Shown here: piece by piece, positions 9,879 through 19,718 of the stretch | Layout: each line of letters begins with the position of its first letter | Numbering within the stretch: the first letter of the stretch is position 1 | NCBI RefSeq assembly: GCF_002584535.1 | Contig: NZ_NUOT01000032.1 | Location: forward strand, 1-49,578 | From: Bacillus cereus | Lineage (GTDB): Bacteria; Bacillota; Bacilli; Bacillales; Bacillaceae_G | Direction of reading: 5' to 3' | DNA: 49,578 nucleotides | Position numbers and translations under genes: made by a program | Notes under the pieces: model-generated | Seen by the model: the letters and a program-made list of their open reading frames with translations, nothing else | Told to the model about the DNA's origin: nothing | The model's database searches: none

Positions 9879-10667
9879 TTATTCACCCTTCTCATGTTGT
9901 AAATTTGCATTACGTTCATATAACATATACAAGCCCTTCAATGTTAAAAACGGATCTACAATATCAATTACATTAGATTCTTCCGCAATTAATTTTGCTA
10001 ATCCACCAGTTGCAATAACTTTCGGTTCTTGTTTAGCTTCTTCTTTCATACGCTTCACAATACCTTCCACTTGTCCAACATATCCATAAAGAATCCCTGA
10101 TTGCATTGCACTTATCGTATTTTTCCCAACAACACTACTTGGTTTTGTAATTTCAATACGAGGAAGTTTTGCTGCCCGACTGTATAAAGCCTCTGCCGAA
10201 ATCATAATGCCCGGTGTAATTACACCACCCATATAATGCTTATTCTCGTTAATATAACAATATGTAGTAGCCGTTCCAAAATCGACAATAATCAGAGGAC
10301 TTCCATATAACTGGATGCCAGCTACAGCATTTACAATACGATCCGCTCCAACTTCACGTGGATTTTCATATTTAATATTTAAACCTGTTTTTATTCCTGG
10401 CCCCACTACAAGCGGTTTAATTTTGAAATACTTCTCACACATACGCTCTAAGGCGAACATAATTGGTGGTACAACCGAAGATACAATAATTCCTTTCACA
10501 TCTTGGAAAGAAAGGCCCTCATGTTCAAGTAACTGTTTCACTAACATACCATATTCATCTTCCGTTTTATGACGGTCCGTCTCCATACGCCAATGTTGGC
10601 GAAGTTCCCCATCTTCAAATACACCAAGTACCGCATTTGTATTCCCTACATCCAATACAAAAATCAT
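9879..10667 (-). CDS. coaX: type III pantothenate kinase
   Basis: Phosphorylates pantothenate, the first step of coenzyme A synthesis. The ASKHA-fold protein (262 aa) begins [14 protein letters not shown] with the ATP phosphate loop, and shows [11 protein letters not shown] and VDFGTATTY, all diagnostic of CoaX rather than the CoaA or PanK-II types. The ATG at 10667 has GGTGAG a few bases upstream; the open frame continues 16 codons further without support. The 226-bp gap to ftsH contains the ftsH terminator and presumably a promoter, with only weak -10-like sequences. Confidence 0.95.
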   Translation of the reverse strand: MIFVLDVGNTNAVLGVFEDGELRQHWRMETDRHKTEDEYGMLVKQLLEHEGLSFQDVKGIIVSSVVPPIMFALERMCEKYFKIKPLVVGPGIKTGLNIKYENPREVGADRIVNAVAGIQLYGSPLIIVDFGTATTYCYINENKHYMGGVITPGIMISAEALYSRAAKLPRIEITKPSSVVGKNTISAMQSGILYGYVGQVEGIVKRMKEEAKQEPKVIATGGLAKLIAEESNVIDIVDPFLTLKGLYMLYERNANLQHEKGE

Positions 10668-10857
10668 ATTCTCACCACTTATCTTATTTAATCTATATTT
10701 GTGCAGTATGTACAAAACTTATAATGCTATCATATCATACATACCCATATAATCAGTTTTTCCATCTTCATCATTTTACAAAAAGATCGTTCATCATTTC
10801 AATTTTTAATGCAAAGAAGCTTCAAATTTATATACCATTACATAAATTCCTCAGCAT

Positions 10858-10887
10858 AGAAAAAAGGAGTGACTATTGTCACTCCTT
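10858..10887 (-). terminator. ftsH terminator
   Basis: A 10-bp perfect stem (AAGGAGTGAC at 10864-10873 with 10878-10887), a 4-nt loop and six T residues on the minus strand. It follows the ftsH stop by 6 bp. Confidence 0.85.
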
Positions 10888-10893
10888 CATTTT

Positions 10894-12795
10894 TTATTTA
10901 TCTTCTACGTTCTCATCATCTTTTTTCATTGTGATATTTACTTTCACATCTTCAGATGACTTCTTACGCTCAGGTAAAACTCCATAATCATATAAATGAT
11001 TAATTTGCTCTGCATCTAACGTTTCCACTTCAAGTAGTGTTTTTGCAATAATATCTAGCTTATCACGTTTTTCAGTAAGAATTTGTTTTGCACGAGCGTA
11101 ACATTCTTTCATAATACTTTGCATTTCCATGTCAATTTCATGTGCAATTGCATCACTGTAGTTTTGTTCTGAATGGAAATCTCTTCCTAAGAACACTTGA
11201 CCACCTTGTGAGCTACCAAACTGCATCGGTCCAAGCTTATCACTCATACCAAATTCCGTTACCATACGTCTCGCAATGCCAGTCGCACGTTGGAAGTCGT
11301 TGTGAGCTCCTGTACTTACTTCACCAAATACAATCTCCTCAGCCACTCGGCCACCGAGTAAACCAGTGATTTTATCAAGTAATTCTGGCTTTGTCATGAA
11401 GTAACGATCTTCTTTCGGAAGCATTACTGCATATCCACCAGCTTGACCACGAGGGACAATTGTTACTTTATGAACGATATCCGCTTCATCAAGTACAACA
11501 CCAATTACAGTGTGACCTGCTTCATGGAATGCGACAATGTTGCGTTCTTTTTCAGAAATAACACGACTTTTCTTAGCAGGACCTGCAATCACGCGATCCG
11601 TCGCCTCATCGATATCAGACATGTCAATTTTCTTTTTATCTTGACGTGCAGCTACTAACGCAGCTTCATTTAATAAGTTTTCAAGATCTGCACCAGAGAA
11701 TCCTGGTGTACGAGTTGCAATCGCTCTTAGGTTAATATCCTCATCAAGCGGCTTATTACGAGCATGTACCTTCAGTACTGCTTCACGTCCATTTACATCT
11801 GGACGATCAACTGTAATTTGACGATCAAAACGTCCTGGACGTAATAATGCTGGATCAAGAATATCAGGACGGTTTGTTGCAGCGATGATAATAATACCTT
11901 CGTTTGCACCGAATCCATCCATTTCAACAAGAAGTTGGTTTAACGTTTGTTCACGCTCATCGTGACCACCGCCAAGACCCGCTCCACGTTGACGACCTAC
12001 CGCATCAATTTCATCGATAAAAATGATACAAGGAGCATTTTTCTTCGCATTTTCAAATAAATCACGTACACGGGAAGCACCGACACCGACGAACATCTCT
12101 ACGAAATCAGAACCACTGATAGAGAAGAAAGGAACGCCAGCCTCACCTGCAACAGCACGCGCAAGTAATGTTTTACCTGTCCCTGGAGGTCCAACTAATA
12201 GAACACCCTTAGGAATACGGGCACCAACCTCAGCAAACTTACGAGGATCTTTTAAGAATTCTACTACCTCAACAAGCTCCTGTTTCTCTTCGTCTGCTCC
12301 AGCTACATCTCTGAAGCGTACTTTTTTCTTTTCATCATTGTATAACTTCGCCTTGCTCTTTCCGAAGTTCATAACACGGCTACCACCGCCCTGAGCTTGG
12401 TTTAGTAAGAAGAAGAATAAAATGAAGATAATTACAAACGGGATAATAGAAGTAAAGAATGTCACCCAAGCACTTGTTTCTTCAGCTGGTTGATACTTTA
12501 CTTCAGCACCTTGTGCTTTGTCATTAATTTTCTTTTGTAATTCTTCAGTATTTGGCGCATAAGTAACAAATTGCTCTTCCTTACTAGCATTGCTAAATTG
12601 TCCTTTTACCTCAAATACACCATTCTTTGGTTGAAGTTGCACATTACGCACTTCACCCTTTTCAAGTTTAGTAATGAATTTATCGTAGCTAACTGATGTC
12701 GTTTTTTGTGTTGAACCATTAAAATAGCTCACGATTCCAATTACTACTAAAAATATCAGTAAATAAAAGATGGTATTACGGAAGATACGATTCAT
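10894..12795 (-). CDS. ftsH: ATP-dependent zinc metalloprotease FtsH
   Basis: Membrane-anchored AAA+ protease that degrades membrane and regulatory proteins; in Bacillus it is needed for sporulation and stress responses. The 633-aa protein has a membrane segment at about residues 6-24, a short outer domain, a second membrane segment at about 110-131, and the AAA module with Walker A GPPGTGKT, Walker B IIFIDEID and the second region of homology. The zinc-protease motif HEAGH follows, with its third ligand further on. The acidic, lysine-rich tail is variable in the family. GAGAGGAGG stands before the ATG. It follows hpt after 85 bp and has its own terminator. Confidence 0.97.
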   Translation of the reverse strand: MNRIFRNTIFYLLIFLVVIGIVSYFNGSTQKTTSVSYDKFITKLEKGEVRNVQLQPKNGVFEVKGQFSNASKEEQFVTYAPNTEELQKKINDKAQGAEVKYQPAEETSAWVTFFTSIIPFVIIFILFFFLLNQAQGGGSRVMNFGKSKAKLYNDEKKKVRFRDVAGADEEKQELVEVVEFLKDPRKFAEVGARIPKGVLLVGPPGTGKTLLARAVAGEAGVPFFSISGSDFVEMFVGVGASRVRDLFENAKKNAPCIIFIDEIDAVGRQRGAGLGGGHDEREQTLNQLLVEMDGFGANEGIIIIAATNRPDILDPALLRPGRFDRQITVDRPDVNGREAVLKVHARNKPLDEDINLRAIATRTPGFSGADLENLLNEAALVAARQDKKKIDMSDIDEATDRVIAGPAKKSRVISEKERNIVAFHEAGHTVIGVVLDEADIVHKVTIVPRGQAGGYAVMLPKEDRYFMTKPELLDKITGLLGGRVAEEIVFGEVSTGAHNDFQRATGIARRMVTEFGMSDKLGPMQFGSSQGGQVFLGRDFHSEQNYSDAIAHEIDMEMQSIMKECYARAKQILTEKRDKLDIIAKTLLEVETLDAEQINHLYDYGVLPERKKSSEDVKVNITMKKDDENVEDK

Positions 12796-12880
12796 TCCTA
12801 ACCTCCTCTCACGGCATAAACACTATAGTAAATCGTAACATAGAAAAACTTTCCTATCCAATGATAACGCCTGTAGTTAA

Positions 12881-13423
12881 TTAATTTGAGTAAACGCTTG
12901 GTTTTAATACTCCAACATAAGGAAGATTACGATATTGCTCCTTATAATCTAAGCCATATCCTACTACAAATTCATGAGGAACAGTAAATCCAACGTAATC
13001 TGCTTTTAGGTCTACTTTGCGACCTGTTGGCTTATCTAATAGCGTAACAATCTTTACAGATTTCGCCTTACGATATTTGAATAGGTCCACTAAGTAGCTT
13101 AATGTAAGACCGCTATCAATAATATCTTCAACGATTAAAATATCGCGACCTTCTACAGAAGTATCAAGGTCCTTTAAAATTTTCACTTCACCTGTTGAAA
13201 CTGTAGAATGACCGTAGCTAGAAACAGCCATAAAATCCATTTCAAGATATGTATCTGTTCTTTTTAATAAGTCTGCCATAAATGGCATTGCACCCTTTAA
13301 TACACCAATTGCAAGAGGTACTGTATGTTTATAATCCTCTGCAATAATTGCACCTAGCTCGTGCACCTTTTCTTGTATTTGTTCTTCGGAAATTAATACT
13401 TTTTCGATATCTTGATTCATCAT
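12881..13423 (-). CDS. hpt: hypoxanthine-guanine phosphoribosyltransferase
   Basis: Salvages hypoxanthine and guanine to IMP and GMP with PRPP. The 180-aa protein carries the PRPP-binding motif [17 protein letters not shown] and the flexible-loop SSYGHST. GGAGG lies 8 bases before the first ATG; a second ATG follows at once. The start overlaps tilS by 4 bases, as in B. subtilis, where tilS and HprT interact in regulating ftsH. Here tilS, hpt and ftsH are also consecutive. Confidence 0.96.
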   Translation of the reverse strand: MMNQDIEKVLISEEQIQEKVHELGAIIAEDYKHTVPLAIGVLKGAMPFMADLLKRTDTYLEMDFMAVSSYGHSTVSTGEVKILKDLDTSVEGRDILIVEDIIDSGLTLSYLVDLFKYRKAKSVKIVTLLDKPTGRKVDLKADYVGFTVPHEFVVGYGLDYKEQYRNLPYVGVLKPSVYSN

Positions 13424-14850
13424 TTCATTATCCTCCTGGAAGACTCCTTGCTTTTGTAGTGAATAATCATATATTTATCCTTATCTGTTGTTCCATGTGA
13501 AATGGCAAATGCAGATCGTTTTAACAATGGAACCCAAATAATATTCCCTCTTGCATCACAAACAATCGGCCACTCTTCTCTTTTTTCTTTTGGTACTTTT
13601 GCCTCGATAAAAATAGCTTTTATCTTTTTTGTACCACTCATACCTTGTATTGACATGCGATCTCCATTTTCTCTAGAGCGGATATGAAGAGGATATGATA
13701 TATCATTATACTTAGCAACAAATACCGTTTCATTCATGTTGCTTGGTAGTTCCTCATTTACTTCTGCTACAAGCTCATCCCCGTTTGCTAATGTAATGGC
13801 ACCAGGTACTGATAAAACTTGTGAAAAAGGAAAAACAATTTCTTGTTTAAACCGGAAACTACATTCTTCATATGTACGAACAATTTTTAGGTCACTAGGA
13901 AAGTCAAGTGAGCCTGAAGGATGCGTTCGCTTAAAAAATGCAATAACTTTGTCAATATGTATAGAAGAAAGCGAAGACGGAATCTTGTATTCATAAAGAT
14001 AGTTTAATATTAGTTGAATCCCTCTTCTTTGTAAAGGCATAGGCATGGATTCAAAGGCAGGAATTGATAAGACGATGTGTTTATTACTTTTTTTTGTAAT
14101 TACTTTATTCATCTTTTCAAAAGCTAATTCCTGCAAATACGCCTCATCCTCTTGCATAAGCATACTAAAATTTTGAAATTTCTCATGCACATGCGGATTT
14201 TCCTCTTTTAAATAAGGTAGAACATGCTTACGTAATCGATTCCTTGTATATACTTCCTTTTCGTTACTCGGATCCATGCGAGGTGTAATCCCTAGCCTAT
14301 TACAATAAGCATTGATTTCTTCCTTTGTTACCGCTAATAATGGTCTAATTAAATACCCATTATGGAAAGGGCGTTTCACAGCAATTCCCGCATATCCCTT
14401 CGGAGTACTCCCTCGGACGAGGCGCATTAAAATCGTCTCCACTTGGTCATCTCCATGATGTCCAAGGGCTACATACAATGCACCATATTTCCTCATTATT
14501 CTTTCCAAAAATGCATATCGGCATTCTCTAGCAGCCACCTGTGCATTCATTCCATATTGCTGTTGATATTGCGACACATTAATTCTTATCGTTTCGCAAA
14601 TAACCCCGACCTTCTGACAAAGTTTCTCCACAAATTGTAAGTCTTTGTAGGATTCATCTCCTCTAAACATATGATCTACATGCGCAACTACAATTTTCAA
14701 TTCTTTCTCTTCCCGTTTCTCTAATAGATAATATAAAAGAGCTAAAGAATCAGGGCCTCCAGAAACTCCTACAACAATTGTCGAATGTTCTTTTAATACA
14801 TCATGCCGTTTTGCAAACTCATCTACCTTTTCAACAAATGTATCTTTCAA
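13420..14850 (-). CDS. tilS: tRNA(Ile)-lysidine synthetase
   Basis: Attaches lysine to C34 of tRNA-Ile2 so it reads AUA. The PP-loop motif SGGPDS is at residues 30-35, followed by the N-type ATP pyrophosphatase domain with HVDHMFRG and [17 protein letters not shown], and a C-terminal TilS domain; 476 aa. I chose TTG at 14850 because AAGGTGAT lies about 8 bases upstream. A GTG four codons earlier falls inside that ribosome site. It overlaps hpt by 4 bases. The gene is essential in B. subtilis. Confidence 0.94.
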   Translation of the reverse strand: MKDTFVEKVDEFAKRHDVLKEHSTIVVGVSGGPDSLALLYYLLEKREEKELKIVVAHVDHMFRGDESYKDLQFVEKLCQKVGVICETIRINVSQYQQQYGMNAQVAARECRYAFLERIMRKYGALYVALGHHGDDQVETILMRLVRGSTPKGYAGIAVKRPFHNGYLIRPLLAVTKEEINAYCNRLGITPRMDPSNEKEVYTRNRLRKHVLPYLKEENPHVHEKFQNFSMLMQEDEAYLQELAFEKMNKVITKKSNKHIVLSIPAFESMPMPLQRRGIQLILNYLYEYKIPSSLSSIHIDKVIAFFKRTHPSGSLDFPSDLKIVRTYEECSFRFKQEIVFPFSQVLSVPGAITLANGDELVAEVNEELPSNMNETVFVAKYNDISYPLHIRSRENGDRMSIQGMSGTKKIKAIFIEAKVPKEKREEWPIVCDARGNIIWVPLLKRSAFAISHGTTDKDKYMIIHYKSKESSRRIMK

Positions 14851-15012
14851 CTTTGCAATCACCTTTCATTAAACAAAAAAACAATATCTTGCCTTGCTTA
14901 TAATGGTACAACTTTTACAAACTTTGTGCAAAAAAAAGATGTACAAAATTCACATTTTTATCTTACATCCATCTCCTATCTTCACAGGACAAATGAAACT
15001 AATTCCTCCTAT

Positions 15013-15042
15013 AAAAAAAGGCCTAGGTATTACCCTAGACCT
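15013..15042 (-). terminator. spoIIE terminator
   Basis: A 9-bp stem (15019-15027 with 15034-15042, one G-U pair), a 6-nt loop and seven T residues on the minus strand, 31 bp after the spoIIE stop. Confidence 0.85.
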
Positions 15043-15072
15043 CAGAACCAAATTTTGAAAACTTACACTCCC

Positions 15073-17544
15073 CTATTGCGCTTGTTTACCCACAAGTGGA
15101 ATCGTAGCCCACTTTGGCATATTCTTCTTTACCTTCGCAACGACAATTGTCATATCGTCATTAATATAACCATCACCAGAACGAATAACCTCTTCCATAA
15201 TAATATCAGCAATTTCTTGCGGATCATCTGTTTGCAGTTCTTTAATTTTACGTTTCATCCACAATTCATGGTTTTCCACATGCTGTGCTCCTTCAAAAAT
15301 CCCATCGCTCATCATAACTAGAATATCTTCTGTTTTTAATTGTTCACCAACAACATCTACCTCAACATCCTCAATAATTCCCATTGGCAAATTGCTTGCT
15401 TCTATTTTAAAAACGGTATTTCCACGTTTTACAAAGCTTGGTGTTGAACCAATTTTTAAGAACTTAGCGCTCGCGTCACGTAAATCTACCATAGCTAAAT
15501 CGAGCGTCGTAAACATTTCCTCTGTCGTTCTCAATGAAAGAATTGAATTAATAGACTTAATGGCAATTTCTTCATCAATACCGGATTGTAGTATTTTTTG
15601 TAACAATTTGACCGTTTCTTTACTTTCCATATGTGCCCTTTGTCCATTTCCCATTCCGTCACTAATAGCAAGAGCATACTTTCCAACACTTAAATCCATC
15701 ATCGCATACGAATCCCCTGATACAAATCCTCCTCCTTTTGCTGCTGTAGCAAGCCCTGTATCAAGAGAAAATGTTTTTGCTGACCCAAAAGATATCATAC
15801 TATGACCATTTGGATAAGCAGAAGGCTCCTCATGTTTAACCACAATATTTTCTTTTAAAATATCCGAAAGCATCGGAGCAACTAATTTTTCACATTCACC
15901 ATGTTGATTAGATGCCGCAGGAATCATCATTTCAATATCAATATTTCCTCTATCTAAACAATAAATATCAACATGTTCCACCTCAACACCAAAGTCACGA
16001 AATGCTTGTAAAATCCGTTCTTCCTGCACTTGATGATTTTCCCGTTCACGCTGAATTTCTTTCGCAAAATCTTCCATTACTTTCGAGACACCTAATAATT
16101 GTTCTGCCACAATTCTACGATTCTCTTTCATTTGTTTTCGTAACTTTTGATCCTCATAGAAATGACCTAATTCCCCTGCCATTAAATCTGTTACTTTTTT
16201 TCCTCTTACACAGTGTTTTTCCCACTCACGAACCAACTTACGGTTATGTTGAAGCGTTCCTTCTTCTGTTTCATCCATAATTTGTTTCATATAATCATAT
16301 GTCTTATCGAAATTCACTACCCAGCATTGATCCTTTTTAAAACACGATTGGCATGTCTTTGCTGTAATTGTACTTAAAAATAAATCAGCCTCCGTCTCCT
16401 TGTCCTCTTCTTCCACATATCCATATATTGAAAAACTATTAGATAATGCAGAGAATACATTTGCAAACTGATTAATTTTATTCGCCGTAACATCACGCAT
16501 TCTTCTTAAATATTGTTGTTGATCATGAGAATGCTCTTGTGTTCCTGGCATAAATTTAGCAAACCGATCAATAATTACCTTTGGCGTTAATAGAAAGAAC
16601 CCTATCGCTACTCCAGATTCTATTAAAGTTGTTATAATATTCGTTTGTTTATCGACGTATAATGTAATTAAACTTGTACCAATTAACAACCCTAAGCTAA
16701 CTCCAAGACGCTTTCCTTCTTTTAATAATCCACCAAGTAACCCCGAAAAGGCTAATAAGCTAAGTTGAGACAAACTAGCTACATTTGCTAAACTCAATAT
16801 CAATCCCGTAACAACCCCTACTGTTGAACCAGTAGCTGCACCTGCAACAAAAGCAAATAATAGTACTAAATATCTAGTAAAAATATGTTGAACTGAGGCG
16901 TCGTAAATAAACCAATCTGTTGTACCTGTTAATACAGATGCAAGTAATATAATTAAACAAACAATTTCTTCTGTTTCCAATGCTTGCTGTTTCCCTTTTC
17001 TTTCTGTTAGCAATGGCACACTTTGTAAAAAAATCATTGTTAAAACAAAACTAAGTCCTGCTTCAATGGTACTTACGAGTAAATCATATGTCGTGACAGT
17101 TTGCTGCGCGAAGTAAACAACAGCGAGATGTGCGGTTAATGCGGAGATAAATACTTGAAATGGTACAAGTCCAACAATTTTACGTGTAAACCGACTAAAG
17201 AAGATATTATAAATGAAGAAAGTAAAAATAGATGCAAAGGCAAAAAACAAATTATCTATTGAAACGGAAAGCGCACCACCCATAAGGGCAAGAAATGCGA
17301 GCGGCATCTTATCACGTTTCATTACATAAACAGCAGCAAAAAATGGTAGTGCAAACGGCAAAATGTTCGTTAATATATATGCTCGTCCTAAAAGAAAACC
17401 GATTACAGCAATAACAAATCCCCATCTAAAGAAAACTTGCTCTAATTTCACTTTCAACTTGCTTGTCCATGTGATTGATCTGAGTTGCCCATCATTCATA
17501 GCCAGTGTACTTGTGTTTACAGTGTTCCTTCCTGCTTTTGGCAT
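15073..17544 (-). CDS. spoIIE: stage II sporulation protein E (serine phosphatase)
   Basis: Dephosphorylates SpoIIAA-P to activate sigma-F in the forespore, and takes part in polar septum formation with FtsZ. The 823-aa protein has about ten membrane segments in the first 330 residues, a central FtsZ-binding region with a CQSCFKKDQCW cysteine cluster, and a C-terminal PP2C phosphatase domain with ISDGMGNGQRAHMES and a late MMSDGIFEGA. The length matches the family. GGTGGTG stands before the ATG. The upstream region has the special Spo0A-type promoter described separately. It is a single-gene unit between tilS and the tRNA pair, as in B. subtilis. Confidence 0.97.
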   Translation of the reverse strand: MPKAGRNTVNTSTLAMNDGQLRSITWTSKLKVKLEQVFFRWGFVIAVIGFLLGRAYILTNILPFALPFFAAVYVMKRDKMPLAFLALMGGALSVSIDNLFFAFASIFTFFIYNIFFSRFTRKIVGLVPFQVFISALTAHLAVVYFAQQTVTTYDLLVSTIEAGLSFVLTMIFLQSVPLLTERKGKQQALETEEIVCLIILLASVLTGTTDWFIYDASVQHIFTRYLVLLFAFVAGAATGSTVGVVTGLILSLANVASLSQLSLLAFSGLLGGLLKEGKRLGVSLGLLIGTSLITLYVDKQTNIITTLIESGVAIGFFLLTPKVIIDRFAKFMPGTQEHSHDQQQYLRRMRDVTANKINQFANVFSALSNSFSIYGYVEEEDKETEADLFLSTITAKTCQSCFKKDQCWVVNFDKTYDYMKQIMDETEEGTLQHNRKLVREWEKHCVRGKKVTDLMAGELGHFYEDQKLRKQMKENRRIVAEQLLGVSKVMEDFAKEIQRERENHQVQEERILQAFRDFGVEVEHVDIYCLDRGNIDIEMMIPAASNQHGECEKLVAPMLSDILKENIVVKHEEPSAYPNGHSMISFGSAKTFSLDTGLATAAKGGGFVSGDSYAMMDLSVGKYALAISDGMGNGQRAHMESKETVKLLQKILQSGIDEEIAIKSINSILSLRTTEEMFTTLDLAMVDLRDASAKFLKIGSTPSFVKRGNTVFKIEASNLPMGIIEDVEVDVVGEQLKTEDILVMMSDGIFEGAQHVENHELWMKRKIKELQTDDPQEIADIIMEEVIRSGDGYINDDMTIVVAKVKKNMPKWATIPLVGKQAQ

Positions 17545-17579
17545 ATTTTTAACACCACCTGCATAGTTTAATTACTGTC

Positions 17580-17612
17580 ATTATAAAAGATAATTATTGG
17601 GATTTTTGTCAA
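17580..17612 (-). promoter_or_regulatory. spoIIE promoter, sigma-A with 21-bp spacer (Spo0A-dependent type)
   Basis: Minus strand -35 TTGACA (17607-17612) and -10 TATAAT (17580-17585), both perfect, but 21 bp apart. In B. subtilis spoIIE uses sigma-A with the same abnormal 21-bp spacing and needs Spo0A-P. Around the -35, TTTTGACAAA resembles a 0A box, and AGTCGAAC lies about 30 bp upstream (17637-17644). Spo0A control is inferred from this match. Confidence 0.85.
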
Positions 17613-17770
17613 AACAACAGTTCTCACCTACATAATCGTTCGACTTTTTATTCAAAATAAACCTATATATATACAAGTTGTTAAGGCCAAACACTTATAA
17701 AGGAGTGAAAATTCAAAAAATAAAAGGTGTTTTTGTAGAAGCTTTGTACTTCTTTTACAATTTTTTAACA

Positions 17771-17804
17771 AAAAAAGATCATGCGTATATGCATGATCTT
17801 TTTT
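17771..17804 (-). terminator. terminator after the tRNA pair
   Basis: AAAAAAGATCATGC (17771-17784) pairs with GCATGATCTTTTTT (17791-17804) around a 6-nt loop, and a T-tract follows on the minus strand. It starts 3 bp after tRNA-Glu. The structure is nearly symmetrical and may also act on the plus strand. Confidence 0.85.
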
Positions 17805-17807
17805 AGA

Positions 17808-17879
17808 TGACCCGTACGGGATTCGAACCCGTGTTACCGCCGTGAAAGGGCGGTGTCTTAACCACTTGACCAACGGGCC
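17808..17879 (-). tRNA. tRNA-Glu (anticodon TTC)
   Basis: A 72-nt cloverleaf on the minus strand: acceptor GGCCCGT/ACGGGTC with one G-U pair, D-arm with GGTTAAG, anticodon loop CTTTCAC with TTC, T-loop TTCGAAT, discriminator A. CCA is not encoded. It matches the Bacillus tRNA-Glu and pairs with the upstream tRNA-Met gene, the same pair (trnSL) found between spoIIE and yabR in B. subtilis. Confidence 0.96.
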
Positions 17880-17892
17880 GTTAAAATAAATA

Positions 17893-17966
17893 TAGCGGCG
17901 GAGGGGATCGAACCCCCGACCTCACGGGTATGAACCGTACGCTCTAGCCAGCTGAGCTACACCGCC
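17893..17966 (-). tRNA. tRNA-Met (elongator, anticodon CAT)
   Basis: A 74-nt cloverleaf on the minus strand: GGCGGTG acceptor with a G-U first pair, D-arm AGCTCAGCTGG, anticodon stem-loop ACGGTTCATACCCGT, T-loop TTCGATC. CCA is not encoded. The acceptor starts with a G-U pair, whereas initiator tRNA has an unpaired first C and three G-C pairs under the anticodon loop, so this is elongator Met. A lysidine-modified tRNA-Ile with CAT is less likely from the overall match to Bacillus tRNA-Met. Confidence 0.93.
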
Positions 17967-17994
17967 ATGTCGTCTTATTTAACGGACAATTAGT

Positions 17995-18023
17995 ATCTTA
18001 TATCAAATACGTTTTAAAGTCAA
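17995..18023 (-). promoter_or_regulatory. promoter of the tRNA-Met/Glu unit
   Basis: Minus strand -35 TTGACT (18018-18023), a 17-bp spacer and -10 TAAGAT (17995-18000). Transcription would begin about 20 bp before tRNA-Met. Confidence 0.65.
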
Positions 18024-18071
18024 CATGTTTCAAAAAGTTTTTTATTCTTTTTTTAATATACTCATTTACAT

Positions 18072-18105
18072 AAAAAAGCACCCCGAGTAAATTACCCTGG
18101 GCACC
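18072..18105 (-). terminator. yabR terminator
   Basis: An imperfect G/C-rich hairpin (GTGCCCAGGG with CTCGGGGTGC on the minus strand, one mismatch and G-U pairs), followed by six T residues, about 30 bp after the yabR stop. Confidence 0.7.
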
Positions 18106-18135
18106 TCTCTATATGTGAAAAATAAAACGTTCGTT

Positions 18136-18621
18136 TTATCCGCGACGAGCGCCACGGCCACCACGTTTAGATTCTGTATTACGCTTTAAAGAAGTCAAAC
18201 GATCTTCACTGTCTTTTAAAAAGCGTGCCATCTTTTGCTCGAATGTTTCTTTTTGATTCCCACCGTTATCACGGCCACCACGGTTATCTCTGTTAAAAGA
18301 ACGATTGCGTTGCGGACGTCCAGAACGTTGTTGATCACCACCACGTTGATATTCACCGCGTGGACGATCTCCTTCTGGTCTTACACGTTCTTTCGCTTTT
18401 TTGATAGATAGACCGATTTTCCCATCTTTTTCAACATTAATAACTTTTACTTCTACTTCATCGCCTACTTTTAAGTGATCATTAATATCCTTCACATAAT
18501 TATCAGCAACTTCACTAATATGAACAAGACCCGTTAAGCCTTCTGGCAGCTCCACAAAAGCCCCAAAATTTGTAATACCTGTTACTTTACCTTGTAACTT
18601 GCTGCCTACCTCGATTGACAT
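18136..18621 (-). CDS. yabR: S1-domain RNA-binding protein with RGG-rich tail (YabR)
   Basis: Residues 1-75 are one S1 domain of the polynucleotide phosphorylase/RpsA type (GSKLQGKVTGITNFGAFVEL, GLVHISEVADNYV, VKVINVEKDGKIGLSIKKA). Residues 80-161 are low-complexity and basic, rich in R, G, Q and N, with RGG and GRPQR repeats ending RGGRGARRG, so probably disordered and RNA-binding. The 161-aa length is longer than the B. subtilis protein through this tail. Function is unknown in B. subtilis. A consensus sigma-A promoter and AGGAGGAG ribosome site suggest high expression. It sits between divIC and the tRNA pair. Confidence 0.9.
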   Translation of the reverse strand: MSIEVGSKLQGKVTGITNFGAFVELPEGLTGLVHISEVADNYVKDINDHLKVGDEVEVKVINVEKDGKIGLSIKKAKERVRPEGDRPRGEYQRGGDQQRSGRPQRNRSFNRDNRGGRDNGGNQKETFEQKMARFLKDSEDRLTSLKRNTESKRGGRGARRG

Positions 18622-18667
18622 AAAAAAAATGCTCCTCCTTAGTGATTAAAAAGTCAAATTTTACTTT

Positions 18668-18697
18668 ATTATATATAATCCTAAAATATAGTGTCAA
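18668..18697 (-). promoter_or_regulatory. yabR promoter (sigma-A, perfect hexamers)
   Basis: Minus strand -35 TTGACA (18692-18697) and -10 TATAAT (18668-18673), spaced 18 bp, about 47 bp before the yabR start. A 5-bp inverted repeat GTGTC-AATAA-GACAC (18691-18705) overlaps the -35 and could be an operator or chance. Confidence 0.8.
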
Positions 18698-18708
18698 TAA
18701 GACACACT

Positions 18709-19068
18709 CTACTTAGAAACAGGAAAAATTATCTCTCCTTTTCCAGAGAAGAAATAATCTCTCCTAGCAATCTTTAAAACATACTCTTCGTCATTCAACT
18801 TTTGAACATCATCTTGTAATTTTTTTTCTTTCTTTGTTAATGAACCCAATTCTTTTTTCATCTCTTCAATCTTTACTTCTTTTGCTTTAATGGAACTATT
18901 TTGTTGATAAAACGTTACGCTAATACTCGCAATAGTTGTAAAAGCAAACACAAAAAAAACTGCTAATCGGCGATATAATCGCTTTCTGTTTTCGTTCGTT
19001 TGTATTATATGTTCTTTTACAGAATTTGGATTCTGTTCTACGATCATTCTTTGCTTCAGTTCCCTCAT
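18709..19068 (-). CDS. divIC: cell division protein DivIC (FtsB-like)
   Basis: Bitopic division protein that forms the DivIB-FtsL-DivIC complex at the septum. The 119-aa protein has a basic cytoplasmic N-terminus (about 1-34), one membrane segment (about 35-55, LAVFFVFAFTTIASISVTFY), a leucine/lysine coiled coil (58-95), and the conserved RRDYFFSGKGEIIFPV end. It overlaps yabQ by 4 bases and closes the yabP-yabQ-divIC cluster found in Bacillus. As an essential vegetative gene it needs a promoter beyond the sporulation one at yabP, possibly the upstream run from yabM/mazG. Confidence 0.93.
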   Translation of the reverse strand: MRELKQRMIVEQNPNSVKEHIIQTNENRKRLYRRLAVFFVFAFTTIASISVTFYQQNSSIKAKEVKIEEMKKELGSLTKKEKKLQDDVQKLNDEEYVLKIARRDYFFSGKGEIIFPVSK

Positions 19069-19718
19069 TTCCGAGGTCCCCCTAACTTCTTTTTTATACG
19101 CTCCCAGATTTGACAGATATACTTCTTCAATTTCTTTGTATGTTCCAGTATTCCCACATATCTCTTTATAAAAAGTTTAACACGATTAGGGAGATGTTTC
19201 CATATAAGCAAAGTAAGAAATCGAACAGGCCAGAAAAAAACTTTCCATACCAAAAGTAATATCCATGCAGAACATTTCCACAACACACGCCCGATTGAAA
19301 ATAGTATACGAAATAAGAATAATATAAAAGCAATAATAAGCTGCGCTATAATAATAACAGGTTTTATCATAAGTAGCTGTACAATTTGAATAAAAAATTG
19401 TATCGTTTGCACAAAAACATAAATGAGAAAATTCAATACTCGCATGTACACTGCTTTCAATAAGCTTTGATATGCAGCAAAGCCACAAAGCAAAGCTACA
19501 AAAACATATATACGTAATTCAGCTTCATTTACAATGAGCAATACGTAAAAGGCAAACAGTGCTTGGACAATCCAAAACAGTATATCATATATAAATACAA
19601 GCCAACGCTTACGCTGTGGTCGCTTTAAAAAACGTTGGTATGTATCTAACGCCGCCCCAATCCAAGCACCCATTCCAATCATAGAAAGCATTGTATACAG
19701 TTGAATCGTTAAACTCAT
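19065..19718 (-). CDS. yabQ: spore cortex biosynthesis membrane protein YabQ
   Basis: A 217-aa hydrophobic protein with about four to five membrane segments (near residues 3-25, 39-57, 63-84, 95-140 and 145-170) and a basic C-terminus (VKLFIKRYVGILEHTKKLKKY onwards). In B. subtilis YabQ is made in the mother cell under sigma-E, locates to the forespore outer membrane, and is needed for cortex formation. It overlaps yabP and divIC by 4 bases each, so translation is probably coupled. Sequence is weakly conserved; the order of genes carries much of the identification. Confidence 0.9.
   Translation of the reverse strand: MSLTIQLYTMLSMIGMGAWIGAALDTYQRFLKRPQRKRWLVFIYDILFWIVQALFAFYVLLIVNEAELRIYVFVALLCGFAAYQSLLKAVYMRVLNFLIYVFVQTIQFFIQIVQLLMIKPVIIIAQLIIAFILFLFRILFSIGRVLWKCSAWILLLVWKVFFWPVRFLTLLIWKHLPNRVKLFIKRYVGILEHTKKLKKYICQIWERIKKKLGGPRK

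Noticed and set aside
15392-15805. 137-codon plus-strand open frame
   Set aside because: It is antisense to the phosphatase domain of spoIIE, with no ribosome site or recognisable protein.
17652-17873. 73-codon open frame on the minus strand
   Set aside because: It begins inside tRNA-Glu and runs through its terminator; the first residues are translated tRNA.
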